This document shows, piece after piece, positions 1 through 9,963 of a DNA stretch of 64,000 bases (position 1 is its first letter; each line of letters starts with the position of its first letter). This stretch comes from Actinophytocola xinjiangensis (lineage in GTDB: Bacteria > Actinomycetota > Actinomycetes > Mycobacteriales > Pseudonocardiaceae): positions 1 through 64,000 of the forward strand of contig NZ_MSIF01000010.1 in NCBI RefSeq assembly GCF_001921215.1, written 5' to 3'. The notes beneath the pieces were generated by a model. That model was not told where the DNA came from. It ran no database searches and worked only from the letters and a program-made list of their open reading frames with translations. A program made the translations under genes and the position numbers.

Positions 1-72
1 CCCGGAAGCTAAGCCCTCCAGCGCCGATGGTACTGCACTCGACAGGGTGTGGGAGAGTAGGACACCGCCGAG
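1..72 (+). rRNA. rrf: 5S ribosomal RNA, 3' part
   Basis: The first ~70 bases match the conserved 3' half of actinobacterial 5S rRNA, including the GATGGTACTGC segment and the terminal GTAGGACACCGCC. The 5' half lies outside the window. It should be the last gene of a 16S-23S-5S operon reading into the window, and the hairpin at 83-114 ends it. The exact 3' end is placed by eye. Confidence 0.9.
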
Positions 73-82
73 CATTCTTCGC

Positions 83-114
83 AACAGGCCCCCGGGTTTT
101 CCCGGGGGCCTGTT
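83..114 (+). terminator. Terminator of the rRNA operon
   Basis: AACAGGCCCCCGGG, a TTTT loop, and the exact complement form a 14-bp perfect stem 11 nt after the 5S end. A short run of T follows at 118-122. Confidence 0.9.
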
Positions 115-148
115 GGCTTTTCCGGGGTTCTACGAGAAGGTGTCCGGT

Positions 149-847
149 GTGGCCACCTATGTACTGATTCACGGAGCTTCGGACGCGTTCTACTGGCACC
201 GCGTGATCCCGCTGCTGAGGGAACGGGGACACGAGGTGGTCGCGCCCGACCTGCCCGTCGGGGACGAACAGGCGAACTTCGCCGACTACACCGACACCGT
301 CGTCCGGGCCGTCGGACACCTGACCAACGTGATCGTCGTCGGACAGTCGATGGGGGCCTACACCGCTCCACTGGTCTGCCAGCGCGTCCCGGTCGAACTG
401 CTCGTCCTGATCGCGCCGATGATCCCGGCGCCGGGCGAGACCCCGGGGGACTGGTGGGACAACACCGGGCAGCCGGCCGCCCAGCGCGCCCTCGACGAAC
501 GCGAGGGCCGCGACCCGCAGGCCACCTTCGACGCCCTCATGACCTTCTTCCACGACGTCCCCCAGGAAGTCATCGCCAACGTTCTCGCCCACGGGGTGCC
601 GGCCCCGGCCGACGGGATCTTCGGCCAGCCCTGGCCGCTGGACGCCTGGCCGGACGTGCCGACCAAGGTGCTCGTCGGCCGCAACGACCGGCTGTTCCCG
701 CTGGAGTTCGCGCGGCGGATCGCCAAGGAACGACTCGGGGTCGACGTCGACGACACCCCCGGCGGGCACCTGCTGGCGCTCGGCCACCCGGAGGCGGTCG
801 TGGACTGGCTGGAGTCCTGTCGAGTCGACCACGAGCGGGCCGGCTGA
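149..847 (+). CDS. Alpha/beta hydrolase (esterase-like)
   Basis: Predicted 232-aa cytoplasmic serine hydrolase. The oxyanion-side motif IHGASDAF is at the N-terminus. The nucleophile elbow GQSMG holds Ser67, a plausible acid lies in the later RNDRLFP motif, and the catalytic His is in GGHLLALGHPE. The reading frame is open upstream into the rRNA terminator, so I chose GTG149, which has GAGAAGG at 134-140 with 8-nt spacing. The nearer GTG140 overlaps that Shine-Dalgarno. The family is EstC/MenH-like small alpha/beta hydrolases; the substrate cannot be told from sequence. It is followed 22 nt later by an unrelated acetyltransferase with its own promoter. Confidence 0.88.
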   Translation: MATYVLIHGASDAFYWHRVIPLLRERGHEVVAPDLPVGDEQANFADYTDTVVRAVGHLTNVIVVGQSMGAYTAPLVCQRVPVELLVLIAPMIPAPGETPGDWWDNTGQPAAQRALDEREGRDPQATFDALMTFFHDVPQEVIANVLAHGVPAPADGIFGQPWPLDAWPDVPTKVLVGRNDRLFPLEFARRIAKERLGVDVDDTPGGHLLALGHPEAVVDWLESCRVDHERAG

Positions 848-869
848 CCCACTGGCTAGCTTCAAGCCC

Positions 870-1712
870 ATGGATGTCCGGGCCTACGACGAGTCAGCCA
901 AGTTCCGCGCCGCCATCGGTGACTTCTACACCGCCGACCCCGTCCGGCACACGCTCGCCGTCACGGTGATCCACCGCTTCCTCGACGACCCCGCCATCAC
1001 CCCCGTCATGCTCACCGTCCACGACGAGCAGGGCCTGCACGGTGTCGCGTTCCGCACGGCGCCCTGGCCGATGGTCGTCAGCGGGCTGCCGGTCGACGCC
1101 GCCGGCCCGGCCGCCGACGTGCTGGCCGAGACCGATCCGGCGTTGCCCGGGGTGAACGGGCCGCGGGAGAACGCCGAGGCGTTCGCCGGCGCCTGGGCCG
1201 CACGCACCGGGGCGACGGTCCGCGAGGTCATCGGCGGGATGCTCTACCGGCTCGGCGACCTGGCCGAGCCGGCGGTCGCCGGCCGGGCGCGACTGGCCGG
1301 CGAGGCCGACGTCCCGCTGCTGGTGGCCTGGCGCCGGGACTTCCAGGTCGAGTCGCGCGGGCACGACCGGTACACCGAACGGTCCGAGGAGCTGATCCGG
1401 CGCGGGTTCGCCCTGGGTGACGGCGTGCTGATCTGGGAGCGCGACGGCCAGCCGGTGTCCTGGGCGAACGTCGGGCGGCCGGTCGCCGGCATGTGCCGGG
1501 TCGGACCCGTCTACACCCCGCCGGAGCACCGGGCGCACGGCTACGGCTCGGCGGCCACGGCCGCGGCCTCCCGGTGGGCGCTGGCCCAGGGCGCCGGGCA
1601 CGTGCTGCTGTTCACCGACCTGGCCAACCCGACGGTCAACTCGATCTACCCCAAGATCGGTTTCCGCCCGGTGGGCCCGACCGCCGAGCTCGAGTTCACC
1701 GTCACGTCCTGA
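870..1712 (+). CDS. GNAT family N-acetyltransferase
   Basis: A 280-aa protein. The C-terminal half carries the acetyl-CoA-binding GNAT core: VGPVYTPPEHRAHGYGSAA (motif A, Q/RxxGxG/A-like) followed by LFTDLANPTVNSIYPKIGF (motif B, with the Asn/Tyr near the thiol). The N-terminal ~130 residues may be a second, degenerate GNAT-like half, as in other double-GNAT actinobacterial proteins (inference). A TAGCTT box at 857-862 lies 7 nt before the ATG with no Shine-Dalgarno, suggesting a leaderless mRNA. The acceptor substrate is unknown. Confidence 0.88.
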   Translation: MDVRAYDESAKFRAAIGDFYTADPVRHTLAVTVIHRFLDDPAITPVMLTVHDEQGLHGVAFRTAPWPMVVSGLPVDAAGPAADVLAETDPALPGVNGPRENAEAFAGAWAARTGATVREVIGGMLYRLGDLAEPAVAGRARLAGEADVPLLVAWRRDFQVESRGHDRYTERSEELIRRGFALGDGVLIWERDGQPVSWANVGRPVAGMCRVGPVYTPPEHRAHGYGSAATAAASRWALAQGAGHVLLFTDLANPTVNSIYPKIGFRPVGPTAELEFTVTS

Positions 1713-1740
1713 CCCCCACGCCGCTGACTACCCTGGACCC

Positions 1741-2484
1741 GTGACCAGCCTGCTCGTGATCCAGCCCGATGTCTCCGATCCGCTCGGCCCGCTGGGCACC
1801 TGGCTCGCCGATGCCGGCGCGACGATCCACGTGGTGACCCCCGCCGAACTGCCCGCCGACCTCGACGGGTTCGACGGGCTGGTCGTGCTCGGCGGCGCGA
1901 TGGGCGCCACCGACGACCTGGACCACCCGTGGCTGCCCGACGCCCGGCGCTTATTGTCCTCGGCGCTCACCCGCCGGCTGCCGACGCTCGCGATCTGCCT
2001 GGGCGCCCAGCTGCTCGCGGTCGCCACCGGCGGCGGCGTGAAGGTCGGCGAGGACGGCCCGGAGGTCGGCCCGGACCTGGTCGGCAAGCGCGACACCGGC
2101 TCGTCCGACCCGCTGTTCGGCGAGCTGCCGCTGATGCCCGACGTGCTGCACTTCCACAGCGACGTCGTCGACCCGCTGCCGCCGGACAGCGTCCTGCTGG
2201 CCTCGGCCACCCGCTACCCGAACCAGGCGTTCCGGGTCGGCCGGGCCGCCTACGGTCTGCAGTTCCACATCGAAACCACCACCGACACCGTGCTCGCCTG
2301 GGCGCGGGACGACCCGGACACCGCCGAGTTCGCCAGCCCCGGCGCGCTGGACGTCGAGCGCCTCGACCAGCTGCACGCCGACATCGAGGAGACGTGGCGG
2401 CCGGTCATCACCAAGTTCGTCCAGCTCGCCGCCGGCGACCTGGCCCCGGCCCCACCGCCGCAGCTGCGGCTGCTCGGTCACTGA
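1741..2484 (+). CDS. Class I glutamine amidotransferase-like protein
   Basis: A 247-aa stand-alone GATase1 domain. The nucleophile elbow CLGAQL contains the catalytic Cys, and FHIE supplies the His/Glu of the triad. GGAMGATDD forms the oxyanion strand. Family members hydrolyse glutamine and pass ammonia to a synthase, but stand-alone GMP-synthase-like members of this type often lack an assigned partner. Starts at GTG with TACCCT (1729-1734) 6 nt upstream, so probably leaderless. It ends 3 nt before glnE; co-transcription with glnE is likely, which ties the protein to nitrogen metabolism by context only. Confidence 0.87.
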   Translation: MTSLLVIQPDVSDPLGPLGTWLADAGATIHVVTPAELPADLDGFDGLVVLGGAMGATDDLDHPWLPDARRLLSSALTRRLPTLAICLGAQLLAVATGGGVKVGEDGPEVGPDLVGKRDTGSSDPLFGELPLMPDVLHFHSDVVDPLPPDSVLLASATRYPNQAFRVGRAAYGLQFHIETTTDTVLAWARDDPDTAEFASPGALDVERLDQLHADIEETWRPVITKFVQLAAGDLAPAPPPQLRLLGH

Positions 2485-2487
2485 GCC

Positions 2488-5469
2488 ATGGCCGACCGCG
2501 TCCGCTCCACGCCGTCGATCGCCCGGTACGGGCTGACCGACGACCGCGCCGGCGAGCACCTGCGCGCGGCCGGCTGGTGGACCGACACCGGCCCGGCGCC
2601 CGGCCACGAGGCCACCATGGTCGGCCTGTCCCGTGTCCCCGACCCCGACCAGGCGCTGCTGGCGATCGACCGGCTGCGCACCGCCGACCCGGACGGCTGG
2701 TCGGGGTTCGACCGCGCGGTGTCCACCGACCGGGGGCTGCGCGGGCGGCTGTTGGCCGTGTTCGGCACGTCCAGCGCCCTGGCCGACTTCGTGATCGCCC
2801 GGCCGGGGGAGTGGCGCCGGCTGCTGACCGACCGGCAGCACTCGTTCGCCGACTACGCCCGGGTGCTGCGGGAGGCCGTCGAGGTCGACGAGTCCGGGGT
2901 GGCCGGGCTGACCGGGGCCGACGCGGTGCGGGCACTGCGCGCGGCCTACCGGGGGTTGCTGCTGGAGATCGCCGCCGACGACCTGGGGCACCTGGTGGCG
3001 CCCGATCTGCCGGTGCCGACCTTCGCCCAGACCACCGCCCGGTTGACCACGCTGGCCGAGGCCGCGATCCGCGCGGCGCTGGCGGTGGCCCGCGCGGAGG
3101 TGGGGCCGGCGCGGGAGCGTTGCCGGCTCGCGGTGATCGCGATGGGCAAGTGCGGCGGGCACGAGCTGAACTACGTCAGCGACGTGGACGTGCTGTTCGT
3201 CGGCGACGGTGACCTCGACGTCGCGACCCGGCTGGCCAGCGAGCTGCTGCGGGTCGCCGGCCAGGCCTGTTTCGAGGTCGACGCGGCGCTGCGGCCGGAG
3301 GGCAAGGCCGGGCCGCTGGTGCGCACGGTCGACGGGCACGCCGCCTACTACCAGCGTTGGGCGCGGACGTGGGAGTTCCAGGCGCTGCTCAAGGCCAACG
3401 CGATCGCCGGGGACGACGAGTTGGGTCACGACTACCTCGACGTGGTCCGTCCGCTGGTGTGGGCGGCGGCCGACCGGGACAACTTCGTCGACGACGTGCG
3501 GGCGATGCGCCGGCGGGTCGAGGAGCACGTGCCGGCCGAGCTGGCCGGCCGGGAGCTGAAACTGGGCCGGGGCGGGCTGCGTGACGTCGAGTTCGCCGTG
3601 CAGTTGTTGCAGCTGGTGCACGGCCGCAACGACGAGGCGCTGCGCCGCCGGTCCACCGTGGACGCGCTGGCGGCGTTGGGCGAGGGCGGCTATGTCGGCC
3701 GCGCGGACGCCGCCGAGCTGGGCGAGTCCTACCGGTTCCTGCGGCTGCTCGAACACCGGCTCCAGCTGCAGAAGCTGCGCCGCACGCACGTCTTTCCCGC
3801 CAGCGACGACGCCGACGGGCTGCGCTGGCTGGCCCGCGCCGCCGGGATCCGGCCCGAGCGGGGTCGGGGCGAGGGGCAGCGGCTGCTCGACGAGTACCGC
3901 CGCCACCAGCGGCGGGTGCGCCGGCTGCACGAGAAGCTGTTCTACCGCCCGCTGCTGGAGGCGGTCGCCCGCGTGCCAGGCGAGGTGCTGCGGCTGTCGG
4001 CGAAGTCCGCGCAGGCCCGGCTGGCCGCGCTCGGCTTCGCCGCGCCCGACGGCGCGCTGCGCCACATCGAGGCGTTGACCACCGGTGTGTCCCGGCGCGC
4101 GGCGATCCAGGGCGCGCTGTTGCCGGCGCTGCTGGACATGCTGTCCGAGACCCCCGATCCGGACGGCGGCCTGCTGGCCTATCGTCGGGTGTCCGAGGCG
4201 CTGGCCAGCACCGACTGGTACCTGCGGGTGCTGCGCGACGAGGCGGCGGTGGTCGAGCGGCTGGCGACGCTGCTCGGCACGTCGCGGCTGGTGCCCGACC
4301 TGGTGGTGCGCGCCCCGGAGGTGCTGCGGCTGCTCGGCGACCCGGACAAGCTCGCCGGGCGGGACGTCGCCGAGGTGGCGGCCTCGCTGCGGCAGGCGGT
4401 GAACCGGCAGGCGTACCTGGGCAACGCGGTCGCGGCGGCCAGGTCGCTGCGCCGCCACGAGCTGCTGCGGATCGCCTCGGCGGACCTGCTGGGGTTCATG
4501 GACGTGCTCGGCGTGTGCCGGGCGCTGTCGAGCGTGTGGGTGTCGGTGCTGGAGGCGACGCTGGACGCGGTGGACCGTGCGGAGAGCGCGGGGTCCGGGC
4601 GGCGGGCGTCGATCGCGGTGATCGGCATGGGGCGGCTCGGCGGGGCCGAGCTGGGCTACGGCTCGGACGCCGACGTGCTGTTCGTGTGCGAGCCGACCGA
4701 GGGGGTGTCCGACCAGGACGCCGTGAAGTACGCGACCAGGGTCGCGCAGTCGGTGCGCAAGCTGCTCGGCGCGCCGAGCCAGGACCCGCCGTTGCAGGTG
4801 GACGTCGACCTGCGACCGGAGGGCCGGTCCGGGCCGATCGTGCGCACGCTGGAGTCCTACCGGGCCTACTACGGGCAGTGGGCGGAGGTGTGGGAGGCGC
4901 AGGCGTTGTTGCGGGCGCGGCCGGTCGCCGGTGACGCCGGCCTCGGCGCGCGGTTCATCGAGATGATCGACCCGCTGCGCTATCCCGACGGCGGTCTGGA
5001 CGCCGAGCGGATCCGGGAGATCCGCCGGATCAAGGCGCGGGTGGACACCGAGCGGCTGCCGCGCGGCGCCGACCCGGTGCTGCACACCAAGCTGGGTCGG
5101 GGCGGGCTGGCCGATGTCGAGTGGACGTTGCAGTTGTTGCAGTTGCGGCACGCGTTCGAGGTGCCGGCGCTGCGCACGACCTCGACGGTCGACGGTCTCG
5201 GCGCGGCGGCGGCCGCCGGCCTGGTCGAGGAGGCGGACGCGGCGGCGCTGCGGGCGGCGTGGCTGCTGGCGACCAGGACCCGCAACGCGCTGACCGTGGT
5301 GCGCGGCAAGGTCAACGACCAGGTGCCGGCGTCCGGTCGGGACCTGGTGGCGGTGGCCGGGGTGCTGCGCCAGACGACCGATCCCGATCCGGGCGAGTTC
5401 CTGGACTCCTACCTGCGCACGATGCGTCGCGCGCGGGCGGTGGTGGAGCGGCTGTTCTACGGGGACTGA
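2488..5469 (+). CDS. glnE: Glutamine synthetase adenylyltransferase / adenylyl-removing enzyme
   Basis: A 993-aa bifunctional enzyme that adenylylates a Tyr of glutamine synthetase when nitrogen is ample and removes AMP by phosphorolysis when nitrogen is scarce. Two nucleotidyltransferase domains are visible. The N-terminal deadenylylase motif, MGKCGGHELNYVSDVDVLF, is near residues 218-236. The C-terminal adenylylase motif, MGRLGGAELGYGSDADVLF, is near 712-730. Each has the SDxD metal-binding signature. Length matches actinobacterial GlnE (~1000 aa). The ATG lies 3 nt after the amidotransferase stop. Its substrate gene glnA is 1.6 kb downstream on the other strand and carries the target Tyr. 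Confidence 0.97.
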   Translation: MADRVRSTPSIARYGLTDDRAGEHLRAAGWWTDTGPAPGHEATMVGLSRVPDPDQALLAIDRLRTADPDGWSGFDRAVSTDRGLRGRLLAVFGTSSALADFVIARPGEWRRLLTDRQHSFADYARVLREAVEVDESGVAGLTGADAVRALRAAYRGLLLEIAADDLGHLVAPDLPVPTFAQTTARLTTLAEAAIRAALAVARAEVGPARERCRLAVIAMGKCGGHELNYVSDVDVLFVGDGDLDVATRLASELLRVAGQACFEVDAALRPEGKAGPLVRTVDGHAAYYQRWARTWEFQALLKANAIAGDDELGHDYLDVVRPLVWAAADRDNFVDDVRAMRRRVEEHVPAELAGRELKLGRGGLRDVEFAVQLLQLVHGRNDEALRRRSTVDALAALGEGGYVGRADAAELGESYRFLRLLEHRLQLQKLRRTHVFPASDDADGLRWLARAAGIRPERGRGEGQRLLDEYRRHQRRVRRLHEKLFYRPLLEAVARVPGEVLRLSAKSAQARLAALGFAAPDGALRHIEALTTGVSRRAAIQGALLPALLDMLSETPDPDGGLLAYRRVSEALASTDWYLRVLRDEAAVVERLATLLGTSRLVPDLVVRAPEVLRLLGDPDKLAGRDVAEVAASLRQAVNRQAYLGNAVAAARSLRRHELLRIASADLLGFMDVLGVCRALSSVWVSVLEATLDAVDRAESAGSGRRASIAVIGMGRLGGAELGYGSDADVLFVCEPTEGVSDQDAVKYATRVAQSVRKLLGAPSQDPPLQVDVDLRPEGRSGPIVRTLESYRAYYGQWAEVWEAQALLRARPVAGDAGLGARFIEMIDPLRYPDGGLDAERIREIRRIKARVDTERLPRGADPVLHTKLGRGGLADVEWTLQLLQLRHAFEVPALRTTSTVDGLGAAAAAGLVEEADAAALRAAWLLATRTRNALTVVRGKVNDQVPASGRDLVAVAGVLRQTTDPDPGEFLDSYLRTMRRARAVVERLFYGD

Positions 5470-5489
5470 CCGGTACGTACGGTGGGGGC

Positions 5490-5912
5490 GTGACGTTTCG
5501 GATCCCGATCACCGTCCGCAGCTACGAGCTGGACTCGCTCGGACACGTGAACCAGGCGGTGTACCACCAGTACGCCGAGGTGGCCCGGATGTCGGCCTTC
5601 GGCGCGGCCGGCTGCGCGTGGGCTGACCTGCGTGAACGCGACCTCGGCCCGGTCCTGCTGTCCTCGACGATCCACTACCGACGCGAGCTGCGGGCGGCGG
5701 AGTCGGTCGAGGTCAGCTGCACGGTGAAGTTCGGTACGGGCAAGTCGTTCGCCGTGGACTCGGTGATCACGAAGGCCGACGGGACGGTCGCGGCGGAGAT
5801 CTACTGTGTCGTCGGACTGATGGACCTGCGGGCCCGCAGGTTGGTGACCGAGCCGAGGTCGGTGCTGATCGACGCCGGCTACCGGCCGGAGGTGGTGGAG
5901 ACCAGCGACTAG
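5490..5912 (+). CDS. Acyl-CoA thioesterase (4HBT hot-dog fold)
   Basis: A 140-aa hot-dog thioesterase. The N-terminal RSYELDSLGHVNQAVY segment is the FadM/4HBT active-site region, with Asp/Asn and a conserved helix Tyr. Such enzymes hydrolyse acyl-CoA or acyl-ACP thioesters. The frame is open upstream inside glnE, so I start at GTG5490. TACGGT (5478-5483) lies 6 nt before it, consistent with leaderless expression. Its stop overlaps the convergent SnoaL gene by 4 bp (CTAG). Substrate unknown. Confidence 0.88.
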   Translation: MTFRIPITVRSYELDSLGHVNQAVYHQYAEVARMSAFGAAGCAWADLRERDLGPVLLSSTIHYRRELRAAESVEVSCTVKFGTGKSFAVDSVITKADGTVAAEIYCVVGLMDLRARRLVTEPRSVLIDAGYRPEVVETSD

Positions 5913-6295
5913 CGCGCGGCCGCGGCCAGCGCGGCGTGGTCGTGGTAGTCGCGGGAGGCGACGATCCGACCGGCGCGCACGCGCAGGACCTGGATGTTGT
6001 GCACGGTCGCGGTGTGTCCGGTGGTGGTGTTCTCGGTGAGGTAGTCGTACTCGACGACGATGACCTCGGGGTCGGTGGTCTGGTGGGTGACAACGTTGTC
6101 GGCGGTGATCCGCAGGGGGAGGGCGGCGGCGCCGGCGAAGTGGTCGGCGATGGCGTCGCGGCCGGTCAGGGTGACCGGCGTCGGGTTGAACGGCTGCTCG
6201 ACGACGGCGTCCTCGGCGTAGAGGGCGGGCAGCTCTGTCCAGCGTTGTCGGCTGATGTCCGCAAGCAGGCGTGCGGCGACCTCGCGAGGGTTCAT
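5909..6295 (-). CDS. SnoaL-like / NTF2-fold protein
   Basis: A 128-aa single-domain NTF2-fold protein. Supporting features are the N-terminal helix LLADISRQRWTELPALYAED, the V-E-Q-P-F strand, and the closing ..VLRVRAGRIVASRDYHDHAAL. The fold is used by ketosteroid isomerases, dehydratases and polyketide cyclases as well as by binding proteins, so no reaction can be assigned. A GGAGG sits 8 nt upstream of the ATG. It is divergent from a TetR gene, 93 bp away, and is the likeliest target of that repressor. Confidence 0.82.
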   Translation of the reverse strand: MNPREVAARLLADISRQRWTELPALYAEDAVVEQPFNPTPVTLTGRDAIADHFAGAAALPLRITADNVVTHQTTDPEVIVVEYDYLTENTTTGHTATVHNIQVLRVRAGRIVASRDYHDHAALAAAAR

Positions 6296-6317
6296 CGGGG
6301 GACCTCCAGGTAGGATC

Positions 6318-6333
6318 CGGAGTCATGGCTCCG
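6318..6333. promoter_or_regulatory. Candidate TetR operator
   Basis: CGGAGTCATGGCTCCG is a 16-bp inverted repeat around CATG with one mismatched pair. It sits in the 93-bp divergent spacer between the SnoaL-like and TetR genes, where a local TetR repressor would be expected to bind. Assigned by position and symmetry only. Confidence 0.4.
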
Positions 6334-6388
6334 CTATGTCTCCAACGATACGGACTGATCACTCCGCTTGTCAACGAGGGTGGTCGCC

Positions 6389-6937
6389 GTGCGGGCTGAC
6401 GCGCGCCGCAACCGCGAACGCGTGCTGGAGGCGGCCGAGACGGTGTTCGCCGAGCAGGGCGCGACCGCCTCGACCGAGGAGGTCGCCCGCCGGGCCGGGG
6501 TCGGCATCGGCACGGTCTTCCGGCACTTCCCGACCAAGGAGGCCCTCTACGAGGCGATCGTCGTGCGTCGGCTCTCCCGGGTCGCCGAACAGGCCCAGCC
6601 GCTGACCGCGTCGGCCGACCCGGCCGGGGCACTGCGCGACCTGTTCGCCCGCCTGATCGACGAGGCGGCGACGAAGAAGGCCTTCGCCGACACGATGGCC
6701 GTGGTCAGCCTGGACGTGAAGGCCGCGGCCCCCGCCGTCGGCGACCAGCTCCGCGACACCATCGCCACCCTGCTCGACGCCGCCAGGACCGCCGGCACCG
6801 TACGCGCCGACGTCGGCCTGGCCGAGGTCATGGTCCTGCTCGCCGGCCTCTGCCTGGCCGCCGAACACACCCCCGACCCGACCCTGCGCGAATCAGCCCT
6901 GTCGGTGGTCTTCGCGGGCCTGACCCCGCCCTCCTGA
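6389..6937 (+). CDS. TetR/AcrR family transcriptional regulator
   Basis: A 182-aa repressor-type protein. The N-terminal TetR helix-turn-helix is complete: RRNRERVLEAAETVFAEQG, then TEEVARRAGVGIGTVFRHFP, then KEALYEAI. The ligand domain is all helical. The frame is open to TTG6368, but GTG6389 has GAGGG at 6376-6380 with 8-nt spacing and starts the usual distance before the HTH. It is divergent from the SnoaL-like gene and probably represses both. Ligand unknown. Confidence 0.9.
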   Translation: MRADARRNRERVLEAAETVFAEQGATASTEEVARRAGVGIGTVFRHFPTKEALYEAIVVRRLSRVAEQAQPLTASADPAGALRDLFARLIDEAATKKAFADTMAVVSLDVKAAAPAVGDQLRDTIATLLDAARTAGTVRADVGLAEVMVLLAGLCLAAEHTPDPTLRESALSVVFAGLTPPS

Positions 6938-6979
6938 GCGGGGTGGGTGGGTGCGGACGGGAGCGACCGGACAAACACA

Positions 6980-7012
6980 GGCCGGCGACCGGGTTTTCCC
7001 AGGTCGCCGGCC
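6980..7012. terminator. Bidirectional terminator between tetR and glnA
   Basis: GGCCGGCGACC and GGTCGCCGGCC form an 11-bp stem around an A/T-containing loop. It lies between the 3' ends of two convergent genes. Confidence 0.75.
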
Positions 7013-7035
7013 CGTGGCCGGTGTTCGGTTGACGA

Positions 7036-8460
<1,425 letters not shown>

Positions 8461-8519
8461 GCTCGTTGGCTCCTAACTTGCTACCGGCTACGCCGTCGCG
8501 GCCAAGCTATGAGTGCGGT

Positions 8520-8557
8520 GTTGCCCGACCGTCACCCCGATGTTTCGCGGAGGTTAA
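8520..8557 (-). promoter_or_regulatory. GlnR operator (two boxes) of glnA
   Basis: Read on the minus strand: TTAAC-n6-GAAAC-n6-GTGAC-n6-GCAAC. The published actinobacterial GlnR consensus is gTnAC-n6-GaAAc repeated twice with n6 spacing, so this agrees in all three spacings and nearly all core bases. A minus-strand TAGCTT (8504-8509) just downstream could be the -10 box, which would place GlnR in an activating position. Confidence 0.8.
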
Positions 8558-8626
8558 CGACGGGCCCTGAACCTTTCGAGCATGCCAGCCGTCACCGTCG
8601 TGCGCACCTGGTCCTACTCTGGAGGG

Positions 8627-9112
8627 GTGAGCGACAGGTGGACCGGAACGTGGTTGTCCGGGCCGGGCTCGGCCCAGGGTCGGGACGACGGCCCGCAGCG
8701 TTGGCCGGGTGAGCGGCTCGGCCTGCCGGAACAGGGGCCGGGTGCGGTCGCCGCCCGAGGCGCGCGGCTGGGGGCCTTCCTCGCCGATCTCGTCATCGCG
8801 GCGCTGGTGACCAGCCTTTTCGTCCAGATGGACGTGCAACGCCCGGAGGTCATGCAGACCTTCAACTACTGGGCGATCCTGGTGTGGTTCGGGATCTCGG
8901 TGGTCGCGGTGTCACTGTTCGGGTTCACGCCGGGGAAGTTGCTGTTCGGCCTGCGCGTGGTCCGCGTCGACGGCGCCACGATGGTCGGCCCGCTGCGCGC
9001 GATCCCCAGGACCCTGCTCACGGCCGTGATCATCCCGGCGGCCATGGCCGACCGCGACGGCCGGGGCCTGCACGACCGCGCCGTCGGCACGGTCGTCGTC
9101 CGAATCCGCTAG
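8627..9112 (+). CDS. RDD family membrane protein
   Basis: A 161-aa protein with an RDD domain, whose N-terminal Arg is seen in ARGARLGAFLADLVIAAL. Two to three membrane helices follow (AFLADLVIAALVTSLF, NYWAILVWFGISVVAVSLFG, and a weaker one near VGPLRAIPRTLLTAVIIPAA). The family closing signature GRGLHDRAVGTVVV is present. GTG8627 is preceded by TACTCT (8615-8620) with 6 nt between; the GGAGGG there abuts the start and is too close to act as a Shine-Dalgarno, so expression is probably leaderless. ATG8582 is an alternative start. RDD proteins are of unsettled function (some implicated in ion homeostasis). Confidence 0.85.
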   Translation: MSDRWTGTWLSGPGSAQGRDDGPQRWPGERLGLPEQGPGAVAARGARLGAFLADLVIAALVTSLFVQMDVQRPEVMQTFNYWAILVWFGISVVAVSLFGFTPGKLLFGLRVVRVDGATMVGPLRAIPRTLLTAVIIPAAMADRDGRGLHDRAVGTVVVRIR

Positions 9113-9130
9113 CCCCGCGGTTCGTGCGGG

Positions 9131-9871
9131 TCAGCGGCGGCGCATGGCGCGCTGGACGCTGCGCATCTTGGCGCCCTGGGGCATGGGGCCCTTGGGCATC
9201 TGCGGGCCGGCGGCGCGCTGGGCGAGCGCGGCCATGCGCTTCTCCAGCGTGTCGATCTGCGCCGGCTTGAGGTTGTTGGGCAGCTTCATGATCCGCGCCT
9301 GCAGCCGGCGCAGCGGGACCTGCTGGGCCTCCTCGTCGTTGCCGACGACGAAGTCGTAGATCGGGGTGTCGCCGACCACGCGGGCCACCCGCTTCTTCTC
9401 CTGCGCCAGCAGCGACTTGACCCGGTGCGGCGAGCCCTCGGCGACCAGCACGACGCCCGGGCGGCCGAGCACCCGGTGCACGAAGTCGCCCTGGGTGGTG
9501 CCGGCGACGGCGGAGGTGACCCGCCAGCGGCCGCGCATGTTGTCCAGCGCCCAGCCCGCGGCGCCCGGCTGGCCGTCGGCCTTGGCGTAGACGTTGCGCT
9601 GGACCCGGCGGCCGAACAGGATCACCGCGGCGAGCAGACCGAACGCGATGCCCACCGGCAGCAGGAACCACTCGATGCCCATCAGCATCCCGATGACGAA
9701 CACCACGCCCGTCACCACGACGAACGCGCCGAGCATCAGCGGAATGAGGGCCTTGTCCTCCTTGCGTTGCATGTTGAACGCCTGGAAGATCTGCCCACGC
9801 TTGGCCTTCGACGCCGCCTTCCGAGCCTTCTTCGCCTCGGCGGCCGCCGCCTTGTCCTGCTTCTGCGCCAT
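9131..9871 (-). CDS. DUF4191 family integral membrane protein
   Basis: A 246-aa protein: a Lys/Ala-rich basic N-terminus (residues 1-35), two adjacent membrane helices (LIPLMLGAFVVVTGVVFVIG and IEWFLLPVGIAFGLLAAVIL), then a soluble domain and a Met/Gly/Pro-rich basic tail. It matches the actinobacteria-specific DUF4191 family (Rv2219 type), which neighbours glnA1 in mycobacteria. Minus-strand TATCCT (9879-9884) lies 7 nt before the ATG, a leaderless arrangement. Function unknown; a role near nitrogen or lipoate metabolism is only contextual. Confidence 0.88.
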   Translation of the reverse strand: MAQKQDKAAAAEAKKARKAASKAKRGQIFQAFNMQRKEDKALIPLMLGAFVVVTGVVFVIGMLMGIEWFLLPVGIAFGLLAAVILFGRRVQRNVYAKADGQPGAAGWALDNMRGRWRVTSAVAGTTQGDFVHRVLGRPGVVLVAEGSPHRVKSLLAQEKKRVARVVGDTPIYDFVVGNDEEAQQVPLRRLQARIMKLPNNLKPAQIDTLEKRMAALAQRAAGPQMPKGPMPQGAKMRSVQRAMRRR

Positions 9872-9963
9872 AAGGACCAGGATACGGGCCGGGCCCAGCG
9901 CCGAGTCGGGCCGGCACCGTGTCGTCCCGGACGCGGGGGCACCGGTCTGCCAGGATGCCCAGC

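Noticed and set aside
1951-5151. 1,066-codon open frame on the minus strand
   Set aside because: Antisense shadow of glnE and the amidotransferase, with a Gln/Arg/Val-repetitive composition.
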